Of a DNA stretch of 42,447 nt, positions 27,379 to 34,237 are shown in pieces. The notes under the pieces were generated by a model, which had not been told where the DNA came from, searched no databases, and saw only the letters and a program-made list of their open reading frames with translations. The DNA lies in the NCBI GenBank assembly GCA_903844155.1, contig CAIMSU010000308.1, forward strand, positions 1 to 42,447. Direction: 5' to 3'. This DNA comes from an uncultured Pseudomonadota bacterium. GTDB lineage: Bacteria; Myxococcota_A; UBA796; SXON01. Position 1 is the stretch's first letter, and the number at the start of each line of letters is the position of its first letter. A program made the position numbers and the translations under genes.

Positions 27379-27997
27379 GGACGGCATCCTCGTCGACGTG
27401 CGCGTGCACGACGGGCGACACCACCTGAAGCTGGCGACGACGGCAGCGTGCGTGGGCGTGTGCGGGCCGTCGGGCGCGGGAAAAAGCACGTTGTTGCGGG
27501 TGCTTGCGGGGGTGGAGCCGGGAGTGACGGGGACGGTGCGGGCGCTCGGCGAAACCTGGCTGGGACCCGCGCTCGTCGTGCCGGCGTGGCGGCGGGGAGT
27601 GGGCTGGGTGCCGCAGGACGCCCTGCTCTTTCCGCACCTGAACGTGCGACAGAACCTCGACTATTCGCGGCGATCCGGGGCCGAGGAGTGCCTGGGGATC
27701 GCCCGGTTGTTGGGCGTGAGTGCCCTCCTCGACCGGGCGCCGCGCAACCTCTCGGGTGGAGAGCGACAACGGGTCGCGCTCGGGCGCGCCCTCCTCGCCC
27801 GGCCCAGGCTCCTGCTCCTCGATGAGCCGTTTTCCGCGTTGGACCGAAACCTTCGCGCCCGCCTGGCCGCCGATGTCGCGGCGTACTGCAAGGACCGGGC
27901 CCTCCCCGTTGTCCTCGCCTCGCACGATGACCCCGACCTCACCGCGTTCAACGCCGAACGATGGGAATTCGTCGACGGAGTCCTGTCGCGGGGGTGA
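27371..27997 (+). CDS. modC: Molybdate ABC transporter ATPase, short form
   Basis: A 208-residue ABC ATPase. Walker A is GPSGAGKST (32-40), the Q-loop lies in WVPQDALLFPHL, the signature is LSGGERQ (127-133), and Walker B is LLLLDEP (147-153), followed by SALD and the H-switch ASHD. E. coli ModC is about 350 residues, with a C-terminal TOBE/MOP regulatory domain. That domain is absent here, so molybdate feedback at the ATPase should be missing. It overlaps modB by 8 nt and is followed 19 nt later by the first VVDPMP protein gene. Confidence 0.88.
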   Translation: MAEDGILVDVRVHDGRHHLKLATTAACVGVCGPSGAGKSTLLRVLAGVEPGVTGTVRALGETWLGPALVVPAWRRGVGWVPQDALLFPHLNVRQNLDYSRRSGAEECLGIARLLGVSALLDRAPRNLSGGERQRVALGRALLARPRLLLLDEPFSALDRNLRARLAADVAAYCKDRALPVVLASHDDPDLTAFNAERWEFVDGVLSRG

Positions 27998-28000
27998 GGG

Positions 28001-28016
28001 TGGATAAGCGCCTTGC
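28001..28016 (+). promoter_or_regulatory. Possible -10 box for the VVDPMP/radical SAM operon
   Basis: GATAAG at 28003-28008 lies 8 nt before the ATG at 28017, the same spacing as GATAAT to GTG at rfbC. No Shine-Dalgarno is present in the 19-nt gap after modC. If used, it would give a leaderless transcript for the three downstream genes, independent of modBC. Confidence 0.35.
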
Positions 28017-28634
28017 ATGGCCCAACGCGTCCGCTCCCGCACCCTCGCGCACCTCGACACCCTCCTCGCGCTCACGGCGCTGGCGACCGCCTGCCACCCG
28101 CGCGAACCCGGGTACGGCGTCGTCGACCCGATGCCAACTCCCGCGCAGGGTGATCCGCCAATAACGCCAGCAAGCACCATCCCCGAGGCGTCAGGAACGA
28201 CACCGCCCCCAACCGTCGCCACCCCGCCGACGACCACTCCGATCACGGCGCCGCCAGACGTCGGCTACGGCGTCGTCGACCCGATGCCCCCACCGGCCGA
28301 TTGCACCACCTTTCCGGAGGCGGTCTACGCCTACGCAAGTTGGGAGGACGGGGCGATCAACCTGACGGTATCTGCGCAGATGCGATATCGGGGCCACGCT
28401 TCGCTCGGAACGTCGCTGCCGACGATCGCGCACGCGACCGTGACCGCGCCAAGCATCACGTCATCCGCCTGGATGATGAAGCTGACGCCGGACGGCTCCG
28501 TACACACGCTCAGCTTTGAGTTGACCGGGACCTGCGAGAACGCTCCGGCGACGGCAAGAGTTCGCCTGAATTGGGAGGGCACGCTGACGAAAGATTCGCG
28601 CATCGAGGCGCTCGTCGTCGCGGACGGCAAGTAG
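28017..28634 (+). CDS. Exported protein with two GYGVVDPMP motifs (candidate radical SAM substrate)
   Basis: A 205-residue protein I do not recognise as a named family. Residues 13-26 form a hydrophobic segment ending LATAC, a plausible though imperfect lipobox at Cys26. GYGVVDPMP occurs at residues 32-40 and again at 83-91, separated by a Pro/Thr-rich linker. The second copy runs into PPPADCTTF, and a ~110-residue beta-rich domain follows, with Cys96 and Cys173 conserved in the next gene's product. The protein is therefore probably anchored outside the cytoplasmic membrane. It is followed without gap by its paralogue and then by a B12-binding radical SAM gene, which suggests that the motif is the modification site. 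Confidence 0.7.
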   Translation: MAQRVRSRTLAHLDTLLALTALATACHPREPGYGVVDPMPTPAQGDPPITPASTIPEASGTTPPPTVATPPTTTPITAPPDVGYGVVDPMPPPADCTTFPEAVYAYASWEDGAINLTVSAQMRYRGHASLGTSLPTIAHATVTAPSITSSAWMMKLTPDGSVHTLSFELTGTCENAPATARVRLNWEGTLTKDSRIEALVVADGK

Positions 28635-29234
28635 ATGGCGACGCAAGGGACCGCGCGGGGCTCGACGCTTCGGCACCCGGACGCGCTGTTGGCCCTGGCG
28701 GCGCTGGCGACGGCTGCGCATGCGGGAGACGCGGACGCTGCGGACAAATCAGCGCCGAAGGCTGCGAAACCGCCCAAGGCGCCGAAGGTCGACGATTGCG
28801 GCTATTGCGTGGTGGACATGATGCCGGAGCCTGCGACGTGCACTTCGTTCGCGGACGGGATCGAGGCGCAGGCGAGCATCGCGGCGGACGGCTCGATCAA
28901 CTTCCGGGTCACCCCGCGCGGGCAGGACTACGGCGAGGGGGACGGCGCCACGCTGGATCCGGCCGCCCGGCCCGCCGTGATTCACGGAACCCTGGCCAGC
29001 GCCAGTCCTGCCGCCACGGCGCCCCCATGGATCTTCCTGGTTCAGCCGGAGCCAAAGACCCAGGTCGTCGGCCTTGTTCTGGCGGGCACCTGCAACGGGG
29101 CGCACGGCGGCGCCCAACTTGAGGCGCACTGGCAGGGCAATCTCCAGACCGAAGGCAACCTCAACGTGGTGGTACTCCCTTCTGCCGCCCCAGCGCCCGT
29201 CACCCCACCCTCCCCCGCCGGAGCCAAGCCATGA
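28635..29234 (+). CDS. Exported paralogue with one GYCVVDMMP motif (candidate radical SAM substrate)
   Basis: A 199-residue protein related along its length to the preceding one. Both share an N-terminal pattern of R-x3-L-x-H-x-D-x-LLAL-x-ALATA, then a low-complexity linker (here Lys/Pro/Ala). The motif is GYCVVDMMP at residues 56-64, followed by PEPATCTSF and a C-terminal domain with Cys69 and Cys153 matching the partner's Cys pair. It has Ala rather than Cys at the lipobox position, so it should be a soluble periplasmic protein cleaved near AAHA. Its ATG follows the upstream TAG directly, and its stop overlaps the radical SAM start as ATGA. Function unknown. Confidence 0.7.
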   Translation: MATQGTARGSTLRHPDALLALAALATAAHAGDADAADKSAPKAAKPPKAPKVDDCGYCVVDMMPEPATCTSFADGIEAQASIAADGSINFRVTPRGQDYGEGDGATLDPAARPAVIHGTLASASPAATAPPWIFLVQPEPKTQVVGLVLAGTCNGAHGGAQLEAHWQGNLQTEGNLNVVVLPSAAPAPVTPPSPAGAKP

Positions 29235-30916
29235 AGATCACCCTCGTCGGCCCCGAAATCGAAGAAAACCTCTCGCTCCGCTACCTCGCCGCGTCGCTGT
29301 CCGCGGCCGGATATTCGGCGGAGATCGTGCCCCTGAACCGGACCGCGGACTTCGGGGTTGTGCTCGAATACCTCGTGGCGTCGGCGCCCGACCTGATCGG
29401 CCTCTCGCTCGCGTTCCAGTGGCGTGCGAAGGACTTTTTCGCCCTCGCGGTCGCGCTGCGTCAGCGCGGCTGGACCGGGCATCTGACCGCCGGCGGGCAC
29501 TTTGGGACGTTCGCCTGCAAGGACATCCTCGAAGAATTCCCGGAGATCGACACGATCTGCCGACAGGAGTCTGAGGAGACGCTGGTCAAACTTGTGCACG
29601 CCGTCGACGCGGGTGAGAATTATCAGTCCATCGCCGGCCTCGCCTTCCACGACCGCGACGGCAACGTGCAGCTCACCTGCCTGCCCGAGCTGCCGGACGT
29701 CTCACGCCTCCCCTTCCCCGACCGTCGCGGTGCTCCCGCGGCCTGCTTTGACCACCGGATCTCCCCGCTCGTCGGAAGCCGGGGTTGCTACGCGAATTGC
29801 TCGTTCTGCTGCATCGCCGCCTGGCACGAACAGACCCTCCCCGGCAAGCGCTACCGCGTGCGCGAGCCCGACGACATCGCCGCCGAGATGGTCGCGATGC
29901 AGAAGGAGCGTGGCATCGAGATCTTCGTGTTTCACGACGACAATTTCTTCCTGCCCGGGCACCCGAAAAACCTCGCGCGCTTCAACGCCCTCGCAGACGC
30001 GCTCGAGCGGCGAGGAATCGGCAAGTACGCCACGGTCGTCAAGGCGCGGCCGACGGACGTTGATCGTGGGGTTTTTGAGGTGCTCGTCGACCGGCTGCAC
30101 TGCATCCGCTGCTACGTCGGCATCGAGACGGACGCGGACGCCGGCCTGAAGACGCTGCAGCGGTGGGCCCAGAGCAAGCACAACCACGAGGCGATCCGCA
30201 TCGTCCGGGAGCTTGGCCTGTACGTCTGCTTCAACCTGCTGATGTTCGATCCCGACACCACGCTCGACGACCTGGAGCGCAACATCGCGTTCATCGCCTC
30301 GGCAGGTGACTATCCGCATAACTTTGGACGGGTCGAGCTCTACGCGGGCACGCCCTTGCTCGCGCGCATGCAGAAGGAAGGGCGCGTGCGCGGGGACTGG
30401 CTACAATGGGACTACGATCTCGGTTCGCCCGAAGTCGAGCGCGTTTTTCGCATGGCGATGCGCGCCTTTCACGCCCGAAACTTTGGGCCCGACGCGCTCA
30501 ACAACCGCATCATGGGCACCCGGTTTGACCTTGAGGTCGCGCGCAAGTTTCACGACGACGTCTACGACCCCGCCTGGAGCGACGAGGGCCGCAGGCTGAC
30601 CCAGGCCCTCGCGGACGACACTGCCGCCGCCCTCACCGCGATCGTCCAGCGCGTGCGCACCACCGCGCTGCCGGCCAACAATACTGACGACGACGCCTTC
30701 GCCGACGACCTTGCCTCCACCCGTAGAGCCGTCGAGGACCACATCCGGGCAGGTGCGATCCGCCTCGCCCGGACCATGCGCGAGGCGATCGGCCAGGGGC
30801 AACCGCTCACCGACATCGGGGACCGCGTCGCCACCCCCCTGCAAACGCAACGCCCTTCGCCAGCAGAGGCCGGCCGTTCCCTGGCGACGGGGGAGGCGTT
30901 TCTGCCTGCACGGTGA
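29231..30916 (+). CDS. Cobalamin-binding-domain radical SAM enzyme
   Basis: A 561-residue protein. Residues 1-140 form a Rossmann-like B12-binding domain (ITLVGPEIEENLSLRYLAASL and IGLSLAFQ). The canonical DxHxxG lower-ligand motif is not evident, as in many class B radical SAM methylases. The [4Fe-4S] cluster motif CxxxCxxC is Cys186, Cys190, Cys193 in SRGCYANCSFC. An SAM-barrel follows with FVFHDDNFF, YVGIETDADAGL and NLLMFDPDTTLDD. The last ~150 residues are helical and of unknown role. Such enzymes often C-methylate unreactive carbons. ATGA overlap with the VVDPMP gene argues for a functional link. Confidence 0.9.
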   Translation: MKITLVGPEIEENLSLRYLAASLSAAGYSAEIVPLNRTADFGVVLEYLVASAPDLIGLSLAFQWRAKDFFALAVALRQRGWTGHLTAGGHFGTFACKDILEEFPEIDTICRQESEETLVKLVHAVDAGENYQSIAGLAFHDRDGNVQLTCLPELPDVSRLPFPDRRGAPAACFDHRISPLVGSRGCYANCSFCCIAAWHEQTLPGKRYRVREPDDIAAEMVAMQKERGIEIFVFHDDNFFLPGHPKNLARFNALADALERRGIGKYATVVKARPTDVDRGVFEVLVDRLHCIRCYVGIETDADAGLKTLQRWAQSKHNHEAIRIVRELGLYVCFNLLMFDPDTTLDDLERNIAFIASAGDYPHNFGRVELYAGTPLLARMQKEGRVRGDWLQWDYDLGSPEVERVFRMAMRAFHARNFGPDALNNRIMGTRFDLEVARKFHDDVYDPAWSDEGRRLTQALADDTAAALTAIVQRVRTTALPANNTDDDAFADDLASTRRAVEDHIRAGAIRLARTMREAIGQGQPLTDIGDRVATPLQTQRPSPAEAGRSLATGEAFLPAR

Positions 30917-30947
30917 CGAAGCCCACCACGTCGTCCTCGTAGAGGCG

Positions 30948-30973
30948 TATACTGGGGAATCTGGAGAGCCACC
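30948..30973 (+). promoter_or_regulatory. Promoter -10 and ribosome binding site of the MopE-like lipoprotein gene
   Basis: TATACT at 30948-30953 is the best sigma-70-like -10 hexamer I see in the window. It is followed by GGAGA about 6 nt before the GTG at 30974. No matching -35 hexamer is clear. This separates the lipoprotein gene from the radical SAM operon. Confidence 0.45.
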
Positions 30974-32446
30974 GTGTCCCGATCGCCCCTGCTCATCACC
31001 CTCCTCGGCGCCGCCCTTCCGCTCTACTCCGGCTGCGCGCTTGGTATCGAAGACAACATCAAGCACACCGACACCGCCGGGACCTCCGACTGCGGCCCCA
31101 GCGAGATCCCGTACGACGGCGTCGACAATGACTGCGACCCATCAACGCCCGACGACGATCTCGACGGCGACGGCCACAACGCGCTGGTCACCGGCGGCGA
31201 CGACTGCGATGACACAAACCCCGACGTGTCGCCTGGTGTCGCCGAGATCCCGTACGATGGCCTCGACAACGACTGTGACCCGGGTACTCCGGACGACGAC
31301 CTGGACGGCGACGGGACGAACTCGACGGTCACAGGCGGCACCGACTGTGATGACAGCAACCCCGATGTGTACCCGGGCGCCGCCGAGATCTGCAACGGCC
31401 TCGATGACAACTGTGACGGCTCCATCGATGGACCCGACTCAGTGGACGCGCCGATCTGGTACGCCGACCTCGACGCTGATGGCTACGGCGACCCAAACGG
31501 CACGATCACCGCCTGCAACCCGCCTCCGGGCTTCGTGAGCGACGCCACCGACTGCGACGACACGAGCGACGCCGTGAATCCGGCCGCTACCGAGATCTGC
31601 AACGGGATCGACGACAATTGCGATGGTACAACGGACGACGTGGCCTGTGGTGGCGGGTATGGGGGGCACCGCATCGACAAGGGCGGGGACTACTACTACG
31701 CGCTCTACAACGACAAGGGGTTCGGCATCCTTGGCGCCTCGGACTGGTACGGCTCGTCCGACGCCGCCAGCGCGCCGGAGGGCGTGACATGGAACGAGGA
31801 TCAAAGCACGTTCTACTACAACGACCTGGTGGGCGATGTGTTCATGCAGATGGAGCCCTTTGGGGCGTCGTCCACGAAAGTCGGGACCTTCAGCCTCGGG
31901 CAGATCGGCGGCGGAGTCACGCTGGAGGGGAAATACTACGTCGGCGACTACAACGGCGGGAACATCTACCAGATGGACCTGACGACGGGCGCCACCAGCC
32001 TCTACGCGAGCCTGGGATCAACCGCCTGCAAGCCGTACTTTGGCAACAACTCGATGTCCATCGACAGCGATGGCACGGTGTACGCGGCCTCCAGCTGTGG
32101 CATCGTCGTCTACACGCCGACCGCCGAGGCCACCATGCTGAACAGCGTGTCCGGGCTGATGTCCATCACGGCGATGGACGCCGACAACGAGCTGTACAGC
32201 CTCGACAGCGCGGGGAACATCGTCCACTTCGACAAAGCGAGCGGGGCGGCCCTTGGCCACGTGACGATCGGCACCGCCCCATCTACAACCTGGACGATGG
32301 CGGTGGACGAGAACGGAGATTTCATCGTCAACTACTGGGGTGAACAGCGGATCTTCTCGCACGTCAACGGGGCGACGCTCAAGACCTGGGAGGCGTCCAC
32401 GTACTACCCGGCGACCTCGGGGTATTACTGGTACGTCACGTTCTGA
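30974..32446 (+). CDS. Lipoprotein with MopE-like Asp/Cys repeats and a beta-propeller-like domain
   Basis: A 490-residue exported lipoprotein. The signal peptide ends LYSGC with the lipidated Cys at 21. Residues 40-225 contain four repeats of the MopE/putative metal-binding type, for example DGVDNDCDPSTPDDDLDGDG, TDCDDSNPDVYPGAAEIC and NGLDDNCDG; the regular Asp and Cys are expected to bind Ca2+ or copper and form disulfides. Residues about 231-490 repeat beta-rich blades with Tyr/Gly/Asp (YYVGDYNGGNIYQMD, FIVNYWGEQRIFSH), resembling an NHL/SMP-30-like propeller. Such proteins are abundant on myxobacterial surfaces. The ligand is unknown. The start is GTG with a good Shine-Dalgarno. Confidence 0.82.
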   Translation: MSRSPLLITLLGAALPLYSGCALGIEDNIKHTDTAGTSDCGPSEIPYDGVDNDCDPSTPDDDLDGDGHNALVTGGDDCDDTNPDVSPGVAEIPYDGLDNDCDPGTPDDDLDGDGTNSTVTGGTDCDDSNPDVYPGAAEICNGLDDNCDGSIDGPDSVDAPIWYADLDADGYGDPNGTITACNPPPGFVSDATDCDDTSDAVNPAATEICNGIDDNCDGTTDDVACGGGYGGHRIDKGGDYYYALYNDKGFGILGASDWYGSSDAASAPEGVTWNEDQSTFYYNDLVGDVFMQMEPFGASSTKVGTFSLGQIGGGVTLEGKYYVGDYNGGNIYQMDLTTGATSLYASLGSTACKPYFGNNSMSIDSDGTVYAASSCGIVVYTPTAEATMLNSVSGLMSITAMDADNELYSLDSAGNIVHFDKASGAALGHVTIGTAPSTTWTMAVDENGDFIVNYWGEQRIFSHVNGATLKTWEASTYYPATSGYYWYVTF

Positions 32447-32447
32447 G

Positions 32448-33425
32448 CTACAGGGGCAACCACCCGAGATCAGCGGGAGACCCATCCGGGTCGGCGCCCG
32501 TGCCCGCGTCCACGCACGGCGAGTTGGGCCCAAGGGAATAGTTCACCGTCTCCGCGAACATCGGGTCCGCCGAAAAACTTCCCGTGCTGAGGACCTGCGG
32601 ACTGCCGAAGGCATCGGTGTAGAGCAGCTCAGCGACAGTAGGCCCAAAGGCGCCATCCAGGATGCTGTTGGTCAGCGTGCCCCCCGAGGCGACATCGCCG
32701 GCCGGGTCGCTTGTGCCTGACTGCACCAGAGTCAGGTTCGAGCCGGCCACCGAGCCGGAGTTGAAATCGCCGCTTCCAACCCAGAGATCACCCGCGGCAT
32801 CGAGAGCCGTGACGTCAAACCCGGGGCCAAGAATGACATCGTCGTCCGCCGTGGCCATCTCTGCCCGAACAGCCACGTCGCGATTGTCGTGAAAGTGAGT
32901 CCCGGTCAGGGTGACGGTCGGGGCGATCACTCCGGCACCCTCGTTGTCATAGACCCAGGAATTTGCCAGGACGACGCTCATGTTCGTCGCCAGGATCGCG
33001 CCGCCGTCGCCGTTCATCAGGCTTACGCCGTTCAGGGTCAGGGTCTCGGTGCCAGTGCCAGAAACCGTGAAGACGGGGCCGTTGCGCTCACCGTCCAGCC
33101 AGGTCGTGTCGCCACCCGCGATCGACTGGATGGTGACGGATCGATCGTTGTAGACCACGTTCTCGTAGTAGTGCTCATTGCAGATGCTCAAGCCGATGTC
33201 GCCCGTGGTCGCGTCGAGCGCCGCCTGGATCGAGGGATAATCCCCCCCCATTGGGCATACCGTGGCGTCATATTCAAATCCGCCAGTATCCCCAGTGTCA
33301 CCGCCAGAGGAGTCCGTAGAGACGCTGTCACCGGCCGAGGAGTCGTGAGTAAAAACACCGCTGTCTGCGCTGTTCGCGACGGAGTCGCCTTGGGGTCCCA
33401 CGCACCCGAGGAGCAATGCGATCAC
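32448..33425 (-). CDS. Right-handed beta-helix surface lipoprotein (choice-of-anchor Q-like)
   Basis: About 325 residues. The GTG at 33425 overlaps the upstream isomerase stop as GTGA. The protein then begins MIALLLGC, an unusually short hydrophobic stretch with a lipobox-like LLLGC at residues 4-8. A Ser/Asp/Gly-rich linker follows. The body has parallel beta-helix repeats (YPSIQAALDATTGDIGL, GGAILATNMSVVLANSWVYDNEGAG) of the pectate-lyase-like fold. The C terminus, SPCVDAGTGADPDGSPADLG, is the typical end of choice-of-anchor Q proteins in Deltaproteobacteria. No catalytic residues can be assigned. An upstream start with a longer Arg-rich signal region remains possible. Confidence 0.72.
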   Translation of the reverse strand: MIALLLGCVGPQGDSVANSADSGVFTHDSSAGDSVSTDSSGGDTGDTGGFEYDATVCPMGGDYPSIQAALDATTGDIGLSICNEHYYENVVYNDRSVTIQSIAGGDTTWLDGERNGPVFTVSGTGTETLTLNGVSLMNGDGGAILATNMSVVLANSWVYDNEGAGVIAPTVTLTGTHFHDNRDVAVRAEMATADDDVILGPGFDVTALDAAGDLWVGSGDFNSGSVAGSNLTLVQSGTSDPAGDVASGGTLTNSILDGAFGPTVAELLYTDAFGSPQVLSTGSFSADPMFAETVNYSLGPNSPCVDAGTGADPDGSPADLGWLPL

Positions 33426-34237
33426 GGCCCGACCCCGGCAACGAGGCCTCGCCCGTCCCCTCGAAAAACGACCGCGCCGGGGCCAACCATCACCGTGTCG
33501 CCCGCCGACAACCGCTCGCCGTCCACCAGTAGTTCCCCCGCAACGCACGTGACCGCTCGCCACCCGGCGGCCGTCGATGGACCCGGCACGAGCTCGTCGA
33601 CGACGAAAAGTGGGTGGCTGATCAATCGCCCCGAAGCCCGCCGGGGAGCCGAGGCCGGGACCGTGATCGCGACGTCGAGCGCGTCCTCCAGGTGGAGCTC
33701 ACGCCCGCGCCCCCAGTCGTAGAGGCGCCAGGTGATGTCCGTCGGCTGCTGGATCTCATACATGGTCACCCCTCCCCCAATCGCGTGGATCGTCCCCGGC
33801 GGCACGTCGATGACGTCGCCAGCACCCACGTCAAACCATCTCAAGTGCGCCTCGAGGCCGCCGGAGAGCGCCAGCTCGCGCAATTCCTCGCGACCAACCG
33901 GGGCGCTCAGGCCCAGGGCAACTCGCGCGCCAGGCTCCGCCTCGACCACGACCCAGGCCTCAGCCTTGCCGGACGTCGCCCCTCTCCGCCGCGCTGTTGC
34001 GTCGTCAGGATGCACCTGCACCGAGAGGACGTCCCGCGTCGACAGGAGCTTGATGAGCACAGGAAAGTCCGCCTGCTCCCCAAGCGTGCGCCCATCGGCC
34101 GAGCGGTTCTCATGCCATACCTCCCAACTCTCACCGACGTGGGGTTCGCCGGCGGGCTTCCCGTACCGCAGGGAGAGCGCCGGACCGGCCCATACCGGGC
34201 GTGTGAGGCGTGGAGCGGTCCGCACGATCCGGGCCAT
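33422..34237 (-). CDS. manA: Mannose-6-phosphate isomerase, class I
   Basis: A 271-residue cupin-type zinc enzyme that interconverts mannose-6-phosphate and fructose-6-phosphate. VQVHPDD (His76), GKAEAW (Glu93) and VPPGTIHAIG (His151) supply the zinc ligands and the core of the active site; YEIQQPTDITWRLYDWGR is also family-typical. It is shorter than E. coli ManA, as is common for the Bacillus-like form. Its ATG overlaps the stop of the TonB-dependent receptor gene as TGATG, and its stop overlaps the lipoprotein GTG. It could feed mannose into GDP-sugar synthesis, though no other GDP-mannose gene is visible here. Confidence 0.9.
   Translation of the reverse strand: MARIVRTAPRLTRPVWAGPALSLRYGKPAGEPHVGESWEVWHENRSADGRTLGEQADFPVLIKLLSTRDVLSVQVHPDDATARRRGATSGKAEAWVVVEAEPGARVALGLSAPVGREELRELALSGGLEAHLRWFDVGAGDVIDVPPGTIHAIGGGVTMYEIQQPTDITWRLYDWGRGRELHLEDALDVAITVPASAPRRASGRLISHPLFVVDELVPGPSTAAGWRAVTCVAGELLVDGERLSAGDTVMVGPGAVVFRGDGRGLVAGVGP

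Noticed and set aside
32448-33563. Long start for the beta-helix lipoprotein at 33563
   Set aside because: The added ~46 residues are an Arg/Gly-rich translation of the isomerase gene in another frame; the GTGA overlap at 33425 fits the local pattern better, though the short signal remains odd.
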